Below, piece by piece: positions 1 through 6,056 of a stretch of 7,648 nucleotides of DNA; position 1 is the first letter of the stretch; the number at the start of each line of letters is the position of its first letter. The notes beneath the pieces were generated by a model. That model saw nothing but the letters and a program-made list of their open reading frames with translations, did no database searches and was not told where the DNA came from. The DNA lies in assembly GCA_017885175.1 (NCBI GenBank), contig JAFNGP010000112.1, forward strand, positions 1-7,648. Reading direction: 5' to 3'. The stretch is from a bacterium. GTDB taxonomy: Bacteria; Krumholzibacteriota; Krumholzibacteriia; Krumholzibacteriales; Krumholzibacteriaceae. Both the position numbers and the translations under genes were made by a program.

Positions 1-642
1 GAGAGCATTACCGGGGGACTCGCGGGTTTTCTTCCGGACGACGCGGCGGGAGCGGCGCTGGCGAACCGGGCCGATCTGGCCTCGCAGCGTCTCCAGGTGG
101 AAGCCGCGAGGAAGCAGATAACGGCAAGCCGGGCGGGATACTGGCCGGCGCTGTCTCTCGCGGCGGGCGGCGGGACGAGCTTCCGGAGCCCCGGGAGCTA
201 CGATTTCAACGATCAATTCTACAATAACAATCTGAACGGCTCGATCGGTCTTTCTCTCTCGATCCCGATCTTCGACCGTCTCGGCACGTACAACAGCGTG
301 GCCCAGGCGAAGGTCGGTCTCCGGCAGGCGCAGCTGGGCGCGGAAAAGCTCGCTCTGCAGATGGGGGTCGAGATCCGCCAGGCGCTCGAAGATTATACGA
401 CCGCCGGAAAGGCGGTCGAGGTGGCCGAAGCGCAGTTCAAGTACAGCGCGCAGGCGCTCAAGAACATGGAGGAGCGATACAAGGTAGGCGCCTCGACCCT
501 CGTCGAGCTCATGCAGGCGCGCGCGTCGAATCTCCAGAGCTCCTACAACCTGATAAACTCGCGGTATGCCCATCTCGTGAAGGGCATCGCCGTGCTTTAT
601 TATTCTGGAACGATCGAGAAGGCCAAGCCGCTGTTCGGTTGA
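1..642 (+). CDS. TolC-family outer-membrane efflux channel, C-terminal part (5' end outside window)
   Basis: The frame is open from the first base, so the gene starts upstream; the first in-frame GTG (97) lies inside conserved sequence and is not the real start. The visible 213 residues match the second repeat of outer-membrane efflux proteins: a helix leading into ARAGYWPALSL-type sequence (here SRAGYWPALSL), a beta-strand segment GLSLSIPIFDRLG near residues 83-95, then a long heptad-like helical pair rich in Ala, Gln, Glu and Lys, ending with YKVGASTLVELMQAR and LINSRYAHL. Proteins of this family trimerise into a beta-barrel and periplasmic alpha-tunnel that export substrates across the outer membrane. 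The adaptor gene follows 48 nt downstream, so this is very likely the exit duct of the ABC pump encoded next. The N-terminal signal peptide and first repeat cannot be seen. Family assignment is secure; its exclusive pairing with this pump is inferred. Confidence 0.94.
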   Translation, partial: ESITGGLAGFLPDDAAGAALANRADLASQRLQVEAARKQITASRAGYWPALSLAAGGGTSFRSPGSYDFNDQFYNNNLNGSIGLSLSIPIFDRLGTYNSVAQAKVGLRQAQLGAEKLALQMGVEIRQALEDYTTAGKAVEVAEAQFKYSAQALKNMEERYKVGASTLVELMQARASNLQSSYNLINSRYAHLVKGIAVLYYSGTIEKAKPLFG

Positions 643-690
643 TGAGGGACAGCCGGCGTTCGGACGATACACGGTGAGAGGAGAAGCGCA

Positions 691-2049
691 ATGAAGAGAA
701 AGACGATCGTGATTCTGGCCTGCGTCATCGTCGCCGCGGCCGTCTGCGGGGTGCTCGTGAAGCGCGCGATGAGCGCGAAGAACGGAGGTACCTTCCAGTA
801 CGGCGAGGTGAAGCGGGGGGACATCGTCAACACGGTGTCCAGCACGGGCACGGTGAACGCGGTGAATTCGGTCAACGTCGGCGCGCAGGTATCGGGGATC
901 ATCGACAGCCTCTACGTCGATTTCAACAGCGGGGTGAAGGCGGGGCAGGTGCTCGCGGTCCTCGATACGACGATCGTCGCCTCCCAGGTATTCGACGCCC
1001 GCGCCGGGATGCTGAGGAGCAAGGCCCAGCTCAACCAGGCCCAGGCGGAATACGACCGGAACAAACCGCTCTACGAGAACGGATACCTCTCGGCGACCGA
1101 GTTCATCACGATCAAGACGAACTACGAGGCGGCGGGCGCCTCGTACCAGTCCGCGGAGGCGGCCCTGAAGCGGGCGCTCAGAAACCTCGAGTATACGACG
1201 ATCACGTCGCCGATAGACGGAACGGTCATCCAGCGGAGCGTGGACGCCGGCCAGACGATCCAGGCGAGCTTCCAGGCGCCCACCCTTTTCGTCATCGCGG
1301 CGGACATGCAGTCGATGCAGATCGAGGTCAACGTGGACGAGAGCGACATCGGCCTCATCAAGGAAGGGTTGAACGTCCGGTTCACCGTTCAGGCGTATCC
1401 GGACGAGAATTTCACGGGTACGGTCAGGCAGGTGCGCCTGCAGCCGGTCACGATCCAGAACGTCGTGAACTACATCGTCGTCGTGGACGCCTCGAACGAG
1501 AGCGGCCATCTGCTTCCCGGCATGACCGCGACGGTCGATTTTCTCATCGACGAGAAAGATAACGTGCTGCTCGTTCCGAACTCCGCGCTTTCGTTCAAGC
1601 CGGACCCCGTGGCGCTCAAGGATTTCATCGCGAAGGTTCGCGAGAATATGGGAGGCGGCCGCGAGGACGGCTCGGGGGCGCACGCCGGGCCGCCGCGGGA
1701 AGCCGCCGAGGGAAGGGGCGGGCGCGACGGGAGCGGCGCGCGGGGAGATGGAGCGGCCTTGTCGGGAAGAGCGGGGGGAATCGGCGGCTCGGGCGGTCCG
1801 GGTGGACCGGGTAGAGCTGGTCCGTCCGGGGGCCCGCCGCGCGTGTTCTATCTGGACAAGGACGGCTCGCCGCGGATCGCGTTCTTCACTCCCGGCGTTA
1901 CGGACGGCCGCAACACCGAGATCACGGGCGACGGTCCCCTGACCGAGGGGATGCAGGTCGTCACGGGATTCGCTAAGGCTCAAAAGATCAAAGGTCCTTC
2001 GAAATCACCCTTCGCGGAGCCTCCGCACGGCCCTGGTGGAAGGCACTAG
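691..2049 (+). CDS. macA: MacA/HlyD-type periplasmic adaptor of an ABC efflux pump, with Gly-rich insert
   Basis: This 452-residue membrane-fusion protein links the inner-membrane ABC transporter to the outer-membrane channel. The ATG at 691 is preceded by a GAGAGGAGA ribosome binding site at 676-684. Residues 6-23 form one hydrophobic N-terminal segment with no convincing lipobox, so a membrane anchor is likely. The first lipoyl half lies around residues 52-92 and the second around 171-204 (TSPIDGTV). Between them is an alpha-hairpin of about 70 residues containing R123, L127 and S134, spaced exactly as the RLS motif that AcrA/MacA adaptors use to dock on TolC tips. The beta-barrel domain covers about 209-290. 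The membrane-proximal domain begins at VPNSAL (about 297) and is interrupted by a low-complexity Gly/Arg/Ser/Pro stretch (321-383) before it resumes at VFYLDKDG. The C-terminal tail is Pro/Gly-rich. The symbol reflects family resemblance; a macrolide substrate is not implied. Confidence 0.93.
   Translation: MKRKTIVILACVIVAAAVCGVLVKRAMSAKNGGTFQYGEVKRGDIVNTVSSTGTVNAVNSVNVGAQVSGIIDSLYVDFNSGVKAGQVLAVLDTTIVASQVFDARAGMLRSKAQLNQAQAEYDRNKPLYENGYLSATEFITIKTNYEAAGASYQSAEAALKRALRNLEYTTITSPIDGTVIQRSVDAGQTIQASFQAPTLFVIAADMQSMQIEVNVDESDIGLIKEGLNVRFTVQAYPDENFTGTVRQVRLQPVTIQNVVNYIVVVDASNESGHLLPGMTATVDFLIDEKDNVLLVPNSALSFKPDPVALKDFIAKVRENMGGGREDGSGAHAGPPREAAEGRGGRDGSGARGDGAALSGRAGGIGGSGGPGGPGRAGPSGGPPRVFYLDKDGSPRIAFFTPGVTDGRNTEITGDGPLTEGMQVVTGFAKAQKIKGPSKSPFAEPPHGPGGRH
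1765..1836 (+). repeat. Collagen-like Gly-X-Y tract within the adaptor's membrane-proximal domain
   Basis: Translated in the adaptor frame, residues 359-382 read as eight uninterrupted Gly-X-Y triplets: GRA, GGI, GGS, GGP, GGP, GRA, GPS, GGP. They lie at the end of a wider Gly-rich low-complexity segment (residues 321-383, nt 1651-1839). Glycine codons are mixed (GGT, GGA, GGC, GGG), so this is not a simple nucleotide microsatellite. Gly-rich linkers at this position are known among MacA-like adaptors, but the strict triplet phase is notable. Only eight triplets are present, so a stable triple helix is unlikely; a flexible linker is the simpler reading. Confidence 0.75.
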
Positions 2050-2073
2050 GCCCGATTCTGAAAGGACGGCGGA

Positions 2074-2772
2074 ATGCCTCTCATAGAGCTGAAAGAGGTC
2101 ACGAAGGTCTATCGTATGGGCGATATCGACGTCCATGCGCTTCGCGGCGTGGATCTCGTGATCGAGAAGGGGGAGTTCGTCTCGATCACGGGCGCCTCGG
2201 GTTCCGGAAAATCGACGATGCTCCATGTCCTCGGATGCCTCGATTCTCCTTCGGGCGGCGAATATATACTCGAAGGGATCAGGGTCAGCGGTCTCGGAAA
2301 TCGCCGGCTCGCCGATATCCGGAACGAGAAAATCGGCTTCGTGTTCCAGGGATTCAATCTTCTTCCGCGCACGTCGGCGCTCGAAAACGTGGAGCTGCCG
2401 CTCCTCTACGACCGCGCGGGGCGGATCAAGGATCCGGAGCGGAAAGCGGTCGAGGCGCTGACAAGGGTCGGCCTCGCCGACCGCCTCCATCACGAGCCGA
2501 ACAGGCTGTCGGGCGGCGAGCAGCAGCGGGTCGCCATCGCGCGGGCGCTCATCAACGAGCCCGCCATTCTCCTTGCCGACGAGCCGACGGGGAATCTCGA
2601 TACGGTGACCTCGATGGACATCATCGGTATATTCAAGGAGCTGAACAGCCAGGGGATCACGATCATACTCGTGACGCACGAACCCGACATCGCGCGGCAG
2701 GGGAAGCGGATGATCGAGCTGCGGGACGGGCGAATCACACACGATCATACGGTGAGCGCATCCGGAGGATGA
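2074..2772 (+). CDS. macB: ABC transporter ATPase subunit, MacB/LolD type
   Basis: This 232-residue nucleotide-binding subunit hydrolyses ATP at the cytoplasmic face of the membrane to drive the FtsX-type permease encoded next. All catalytic motifs are intact: Walker [10 protein letters not shown] at residues 40-48, Q-loop Q92 in VFQGFNLLP, signature LSGGEQQR at 145-152, Walker [10 protein letters not shown] at 165-173 with catalytic E170, D-loop NLD at 174-176, and switch histidine H202 in LVTHE. The length matches stand-alone LolD/MacB-type ATPases. The ATG at 2074 sits 24 nt after the adaptor stop with AAAGGA at 2061-2066 upstream. In E. coli MacB this domain is fused to the permease; here it is a separate gene, as in YknXYZ-type or LolCDE systems. 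Adaptor and channel genes upstream favour an efflux role over lipoprotein sorting. Confidence 0.96.
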   Translation: MPLIELKEVTKVYRMGDIDVHALRGVDLVIEKGEFVSITGASGSGKSTMLHVLGCLDSPSGGEYILEGIRVSGLGNRRLADIRNEKIGFVFQGFNLLPRTSALENVELPLLYDRAGRIKDPERKAVEALTRVGLADRLHHEPNRLSGGEQQRVAIARALINEPAILLADEPTGNLDTVTSMDIIGIFKELNSQGITIILVTHEPDIARQGKRMIELRDGRITHDHTVSASGG

Positions 2773-2778
2773 TGTGAA

Positions 2779-3996
2779 ATGAAATGGAAGAGTCTCGTCA
2801 AGGTCGCCCTGCGGAGCATCATGAGGAACCGGTTGCGGAGCTTCCTCACCATGCTCGGCATCATCATCGGCGTGGGCTCGGTCATCGCGCTGCTCTCGGT
2901 CGGAAAGGGGACGCAGTCGGATATCTCGGGGAGGATCCAGAGTCTCGGGACGAACCTCCTCATCATCGTGCCGGCCTCGAGCGGATTCGGAGGAGTGAGC
3001 TGGGGCGCCGGAAGCTGGAACACCCTCACGATGTCCGACGTCGACAGGCTCGAGCGCGACGCCACGCTTATCAGCCACGCCTCGCCCGTTGTCCGGGTGC
3101 GCGGCCAGGTCATCGCGGGGCGCAACAACTGGTACACGCAGGTGCAGGGCGTTTCCCCGGACTACGTCGATATCCGGAGCTGGCCGGTCGACCTCGGCGC
3201 GTTCTTCACGGAGCGCGAGATGAAGTCTATGAGCAAGGTCGCGGTGCTCGGGGCCACGGTCGCCGACACGCTCTTCCCGGGCATCGATCCGATCGGGGCG
3301 CGGATACGTATCAGGAACGTTCCCTTCACGGTCATCGGCGTCCTCAGCAGGAAAGGGCAGAACATGATGGGGGACGACCAGGACGACATCATTCTGACCC
3401 CCGCCACCACGGCGCTCGTGCGCCTGAGCGACGGCAAAACGGTCAACAGCATCATGGCGAGCGCCGTATCCGAGCAGATGGTCGAGCCGGCAAGAACCGA
3501 GCTCGGGCTCTTGATGCGCGAGTCGCATCGCCTCAAGGAGAACGAGAGCAACGATTTCGGAATCCGCACGCAAACCGAGATCAACGAGACGGCAACCTCG
3601 ATCACGAGGATGATGACGCTTCTCCTCAGCTCGATCGCGGGCGTTTCGCTTCTCGTCGGTGGCATCGGGATCATGAACATCATGCTCGTATCGGTGACGG
3701 AGCGCACGAGGGAGATCGGGCTCAGGCTCGCGATCGGGGCGCGCGAGGCCGACGTGATGGTTCAGTTTCTCGTCGAGGCGAGCATCATCAGTCTCATGGG
3801 CGGAGTGCTCGGCATCCTCTTCGGGTTCGCCGCGGGAGCCGTTATCGGCAAACTGACATCGACATCGATCGTCGCCGATCCCTTGATCATCGTCGTCTCG
3901 TTCCTTTTCTCGGGCGTTATCGGGATATTCTTCGGATTTTACCCGGCGAAGAAGGCTGCCGCCCTCAATCCGATCGAGGCGCTGCACTACGAATAG
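2779..3996 (+). CDS. macB: MacB/FtsX-type ABC transporter permease with periplasmic core domain
   Basis: This 405-residue permease has the mechanotransmission-type ABC topology: a short cytoplasmic N-terminus (KVALRSIMRNRLRSFLT), TM1 at about residues 22-41, a large periplasmic domain (about 42-279), then TM2 (280-304), TM3 (334-356) and TM4 (369-388). The hallmark stretch TERTREIGLRLAIGA follows TM2, and the C-terminus ends with the typical YPAKKAAALNPIEALHYE. Family members work as homodimers that use ATP hydrolysis to move their periplasmic domain and push periplasmic substrates through the adaptor into TolC. The ATG at 2779 is only 6 nt after the ATPase stop, and the last codons of the ATPase gene provide the GGAGGA ribosome binding site (2764-2769), suggesting coupled translation. 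No truncation or frameshift is visible. The substrate is unknown. Confidence 0.96.
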   Translation: MKWKSLVKVALRSIMRNRLRSFLTMLGIIIGVGSVIALLSVGKGTQSDISGRIQSLGTNLLIIVPASSGFGGVSWGAGSWNTLTMSDVDRLERDATLISHASPVVRVRGQVIAGRNNWYTQVQGVSPDYVDIRSWPVDLGAFFTEREMKSMSKVAVLGATVADTLFPGIDPIGARIRIRNVPFTVIGVLSRKGQNMMGDDQDDIILTPATTALVRLSDGKTVNSIMASAVSEQMVEPARTELGLLMRESHRLKENESNDFGIRTQTEINETATSITRMMTLLLSSIAGVSLLVGGIGIMNIMLVSVTERTREIGLRLAIGAREADVMVQFLVEASIISLMGGVLGILFGFAAGAVIGKLTSTSIVADPLIIVVSFLFSGVIGIFFGFYPAKKAAALNPIEALHYE

Positions 3997-4005
3997 GCCG
4001 CAGGC

Positions 4006-4013
4006 AGGGAGGA
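4006..4013 (+). promoter_or_regulatory. Ribosome binding site for the uncharacterised gene at 4022
   Basis: AGGGAGGA lies 8 nt upstream of the ATG at 4022, inside the 25-nt gap after the permease stop. It is a strong Shine-Dalgarno match and supports both the chosen start and the view that this unknown gene is really translated as part of the efflux operon. Confidence 0.8.
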
Positions 4014-4021
4014 ATTCGGGC

Positions 4022-4681
4022 ATGAACACGAATGTTGCGATACTCTTGGTGCTCGTCGGGGCGGCCGGCGTCGGAGCGGTCATCTTCCTGAGCTATCGTT
4101 CTCAAAAGAAACGCGCCGAAGCGATGGCGCGGATCGCCGGCGAGCTTAGGCTCGCCTTCACGCCCGAAGGCGACGAGACGGTGATGTCGGAGCACGCCGC
4201 GTTCCATCTCTTCATGCAGGGACGATCCCGAAAGGTCAGGAATCTGATCCGGGGCACGGTGCGGGAGCTGAATACCTCGATCTTCGACTACCAGTATACG
4301 GTCGGGGCCGGCAAGCATCAGCAGACGCATAGCCAGACCGTGATCTCGCTTCAGCTGCAGGGGCGAAACCTGCCTGTTTTCACCATGAGGCCGGAGAACG
4401 TGTTTCACAAGCTGGGCTCGATGATGGGATACCAGGACATCGATTTCGAGATCAATCCGGTTTTCTCCAAGAAGTACCTGCTGCGGGGCCCGGATGACGC
4501 CGCCATCCGCAGCGTCTTCACGAGCCGCGTGCTGATGTTTTTCGAATCGGAACCCGGGCTGTGCGTGGAGGCGGATGGGCGCACGCTCATCGTCTACCGG
4601 CACTCGGTGCGGGTCAAGCCGGAGATCCTCCGCGAGTCCGTGGAAAAGAGCATACAGATAGCCGTCCTTTTTCAACGCTAG
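4022..4681 (+). CDS. Conserved-looking membrane-anchored protein of unknown function
   Basis: I do not recognise a named family. The 219-residue product has one strong N-terminal transmembrane segment (residues 4-24) followed by the basic stretch YRSQKKR, so the remaining 190 or so residues probably face the cytoplasm by the positive-inside rule. The soluble part looks like a folded alpha/beta domain: a strand-rich middle (RELNTSIFDYQYTVG, then TVISLQLQG), the stretch LPVFTMRPEN at 117-126, IDFEINPVFSKKYLL at about 141-154, and an amphipathic C-terminal helix. The LPxFxxRPE, then DIDFxxxPxFSxxYxL, then late FxxRVLxFFE pattern resembles uncharacterised bacterial proteins I have seen but cannot name with confidence. 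One cysteine is visible and no catalytic or nucleotide-binding motif. It starts 25 nt after the permease with a strong ribosome binding site and is probably co-transcribed with the pump, so an accessory role is possible but unproven. Confidence 0.88.
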   Translation: MNTNVAILLVLVGAAGVGAVIFLSYRSQKKRAEAMARIAGELRLAFTPEGDETVMSEHAAFHLFMQGRSRKVRNLIRGTVRELNTSIFDYQYTVGAGKHQQTHSQTVISLQLQGRNLPVFTMRPENVFHKLGSMMGYQDIDFEINPVFSKKYLLRGPDDAAIRSVFTSRVLMFFESEPGLCVEADGRTLIVYRHSVRVKPEILRESVEKSIQIAVLFQR

Positions 4682-4768
4682 AGCCGCTTCGGAAAAATCT
4701 TTTGGAACGTATCCGGAAATCCGGCGTATTCACCTATATCTGTGTCTCATGAAGGAGGAGATCTTCGA
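4682..4768 (+). promoter_or_regulatory. Intergenic region that may hold a promoter for the protease gene
   Basis: At 87 nt this is the longest plus-strand gap, and it is more AT-rich than the genes around it. It contains the dyad CCGGA-AA-TCCGG (4713-4724), which also creates a short direct repeat ATCCGG (4711-4716 and 4719-4724), and an AT-rich TATATCTG box (4735-4742) upstream of the ribosome binding site. A TTTGGAA element lies at 4701-4707, but its 27 to 30 nt spacing to the TATATC box is too long for a standard promoter. No clear Rho-independent terminator for the upstream operon is present. A separate promoter is plausible but cannot be claimed from the sequence. Confidence 0.3.
4752..4758 (+). 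promoter_or_regulatory. Ribosome binding site that fixes the protease start at 4769
   Basis: AAGGAGG lies 10 nt upstream of ATG 4769. An alternative in-frame GTG at 4742 would put this ribosome binding site inside the coding region and add nine polar residues before the signal peptide. The ATG at 4769 gives a normal signal peptide directly, so it is preferred. Confidence 0.8.
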
Positions 4769-6007
4769 ATGAAGAGGTCGGCGTGTATTCTCTATGCGGT
4801 CTTTTGCGCTGCGGCGTTCCGCCCGGCGGATGCGGGCGCGCAGCAGCAGAGTCCGGCGGTCCCGCGCTTCGAGCGCGGCGACAGCGTCGAGGTGCGGGAC
4901 GTCGAGATATTCGATCGCATCGTCTATTTCCCCGCTTCGATCAACGGATTCGGACCGTACCCCTTCGTTCTCGATACGGGCGCGGGGGATATGTCGGTGC
5001 TCGACGAGGGAACGGCACGGTCCATCGGGCTTCGATCGACGATTATCGGCGAGGGGGGCGGTGCGGGGCAAGAGGTCGTGCAGTTCGGACTCGCCGATTC
5101 GACGACGCTGTCGATACCGGGGCTCTCGTTCGTCGATCGACCCCTCCTGACGCTGCCCGTGCGGAGGCTGGACTCGCATTGGGGCAAGCGGAAGGACGGC
5201 CTGATGGGCGGAGATCTTCTCTCGACCCTCGTCACGCGCATCGACTATGAGCGCAAGCGGGTCGTCTTCCACGACGCGATCGCATACGGGTATTCCGGTC
5301 CCGGCGAGCGGCTCCCCGTCGAGTTGCGCGGCAACTATATCTTCATCCCGGTCGAGGTTCTCTCGTACGGTTCGGACGAGCCGCTCAAGGCGATGTTTCT
5401 CCTCGATACCGGGGTGAGGATCTCGGTCTTCAACAACCCGTACGCGAAAGAGCATGGGCTGGCCGCGCAAAGTCCGAAGACCCTCTCCGGCGTCACGGGA
5501 TTCGGCATCGGCGGGGCGAGCAGGGGAGTGGTCGGGCGCGTGAGGGGGATCCGCATCGGTTCGTTCCTCTTCGATGATCCCGTCATGTCGTTCTCGACGG
5601 ACGAGAGCGGCGTGCTCGCCGACACGAGTTTCGCGGGAATCATAGGCGCCGATTTCCTGAGCCGGTTCACCGTCGTACTCGACTACCGGCGCTCGCAGAT
5701 ATTCCTCGAGAAGAACGGGGGCTTCGCCGCCCCGTTCGAGTTCGACATGTGCGGCATACGCTTCGCCATGGAGGGAGAGCGCTTCGACCTGTTCAAGGTC
5801 TTCTCGGTTTTCGAGGGGACGCCCGCCGCTCTCGCAGGTGTAGCGGCGGGGGACATCGTCGCGGCGATCGACGGCCGCGCCCCGGGGAGCTTCACGCGAG
5901 AAGACCTCCGCGAATACCTGCAGCGCGATGGGGAAGCGGTGCGCTTCACGATCGAGCGGCGAGGCGAGACAAAGGACGTCGTCATCCGCTTGAAGAAGAT
6001 GATCTGA
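4769..6007 (+). CDS. Secreted two-lobed aspartic protease (retropepsin-like repeats) with C-terminal PDZ domain
   Basis: From ATG 4769 the product has 412 residues. It opens with a Sec signal peptide: basic MKR, hydrophobic core about residues 5-17, and a likely cut after A24 (AGA-QQQ). Two homologous half-domains follow. Lobe one has FVLDTGAGDMSVLD with catalytic D69 (DTGA) and closes with GGDLLSTLVTRIDYERKRVVF-type sequence near 147-167. Lobe two has FLLDTGVRISVF with D213 (DTGV) and closes with GADFLSRFTVVLDY beginning at 293. Each lobe has a Gly-rich segment where the flap is expected. A PDZ domain occupies about residues 327-412, with the GTPAALAGVAAGD turn near 350-362. This matches bacterial clan AA aspartyl proteases built as pepsin-like tandem lobes; the PDZ domain would bind peptide tails. 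Val after the second DTG is unusual, so activity should not be assumed. The protein is probably periplasmic or exported. The 87-nt gap makes co-transcription with the pump uncertain. Confidence 0.9.
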   Translation: MKRSACILYAVFCAAAFRPADAGAQQQSPAVPRFERGDSVEVRDVEIFDRIVYFPASINGFGPYPFVLDTGAGDMSVLDEGTARSIGLRSTIIGEGGGAGQEVVQFGLADSTTLSIPGLSFVDRPLLTLPVRRLDSHWGKRKDGLMGGDLLSTLVTRIDYERKRVVFHDAIAYGYSGPGERLPVELRGNYIFIPVEVLSYGSDEPLKAMFLLDTGVRISVFNNPYAKEHGLAAQSPKTLSGVTGFGIGGASRGVVGRVRGIRIGSFLFDDPVMSFSTDESGVLADTSFAGIIGADFLSRFTVVLDYRRSQIFLEKNGGFAAPFEFDMCGIRFAMEGERFDLFKVFSVFEGTPAALAGVAAGDIVAAIDGRAPGSFTREDLREYLQRDGEAVRFTIERRGETKDVVIRLKKMI

Positions 6008-6026
6008 TCGCCGGAGCGAAACAGCC

Positions 6027-6038
6027 GGGAACGTTCCC
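6027..6038. repeat. Perfect 12-bp palindrome between convergent genes; possible weak bidirectional terminator
   Basis: GGGAACGTTCCC is a perfect palindrome in the 49-nt gap between the stop codons of the protease and the RND pump. As RNA it could fold into a GGGA/TCCC stem with an ACGT loop, extended by GCC (6024-6026) pairing with GGC (6044-6046) across a 5-nt bulge. No T-tract follows on either strand, so a classical Rho-independent terminator is not supported. A transcription-factor site is the other possibility, though location between two gene ends argues against it. Confidence 0.45.
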
Positions 6039-6056
6039 TGTCGGGCCGCGAGCTGT

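Noticed and set aside
97..99. GTG as a start of the outer-membrane channel gene
   Set aside because: The frame is open to base 1 and the residues before it already match the channel family's helix, so the gene begins outside the window.
721..750. Lipoprotein signal in the adaptor N-terminus (cysteines at residues 11 and 19)
   Set aside because: Neither cysteine has a good lipobox: the first comes too early and the second is preceded by Val. An uncleaved membrane anchor is the simpler reading.
2784..4025. A 413-codon plus-strand frame overlapping the permease gene almost completely
   Set aside because: It is out of frame with the permease, rich in Arg/His/Gly and low-complexity, with no motif or own ribosome binding site. 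It is a shadow of the real gene.
2005..4083. A 692-codon open frame on the minus strand, antisense to the ATPase and permease genes
   Set aside because: Its translation is dominated by Arg, Asp, Glu and His with no recognisable domain, and it lies opposite two genes with intact family motifs. Long stop-free antisense frames are expected in GC-rich coding sequence.
3965..4675. A 236-codon minus-strand frame opposite the uncharacterised gene
   Set aside because: The plus-strand frame has a strong ribosome binding site, a clean transmembrane helix and operon spacing; the antisense product has none of these.
4668..4697. TTTTTC and GAAAAA inverted repeat around the stop of the uncharacterised gene, as a terminator
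   Set aside because: The 6-bp A/T-rich stem with an 18-nt loop would be weak, and there is no following T-tract. Not supported as a terminator.
4742..4744. GTG as the start of the protease gene
   Set aside because: It would place the AAGGAGG ribosome binding site inside the gene and put polar residues ahead of the signal peptide. ATG 4769 fits both signals better.
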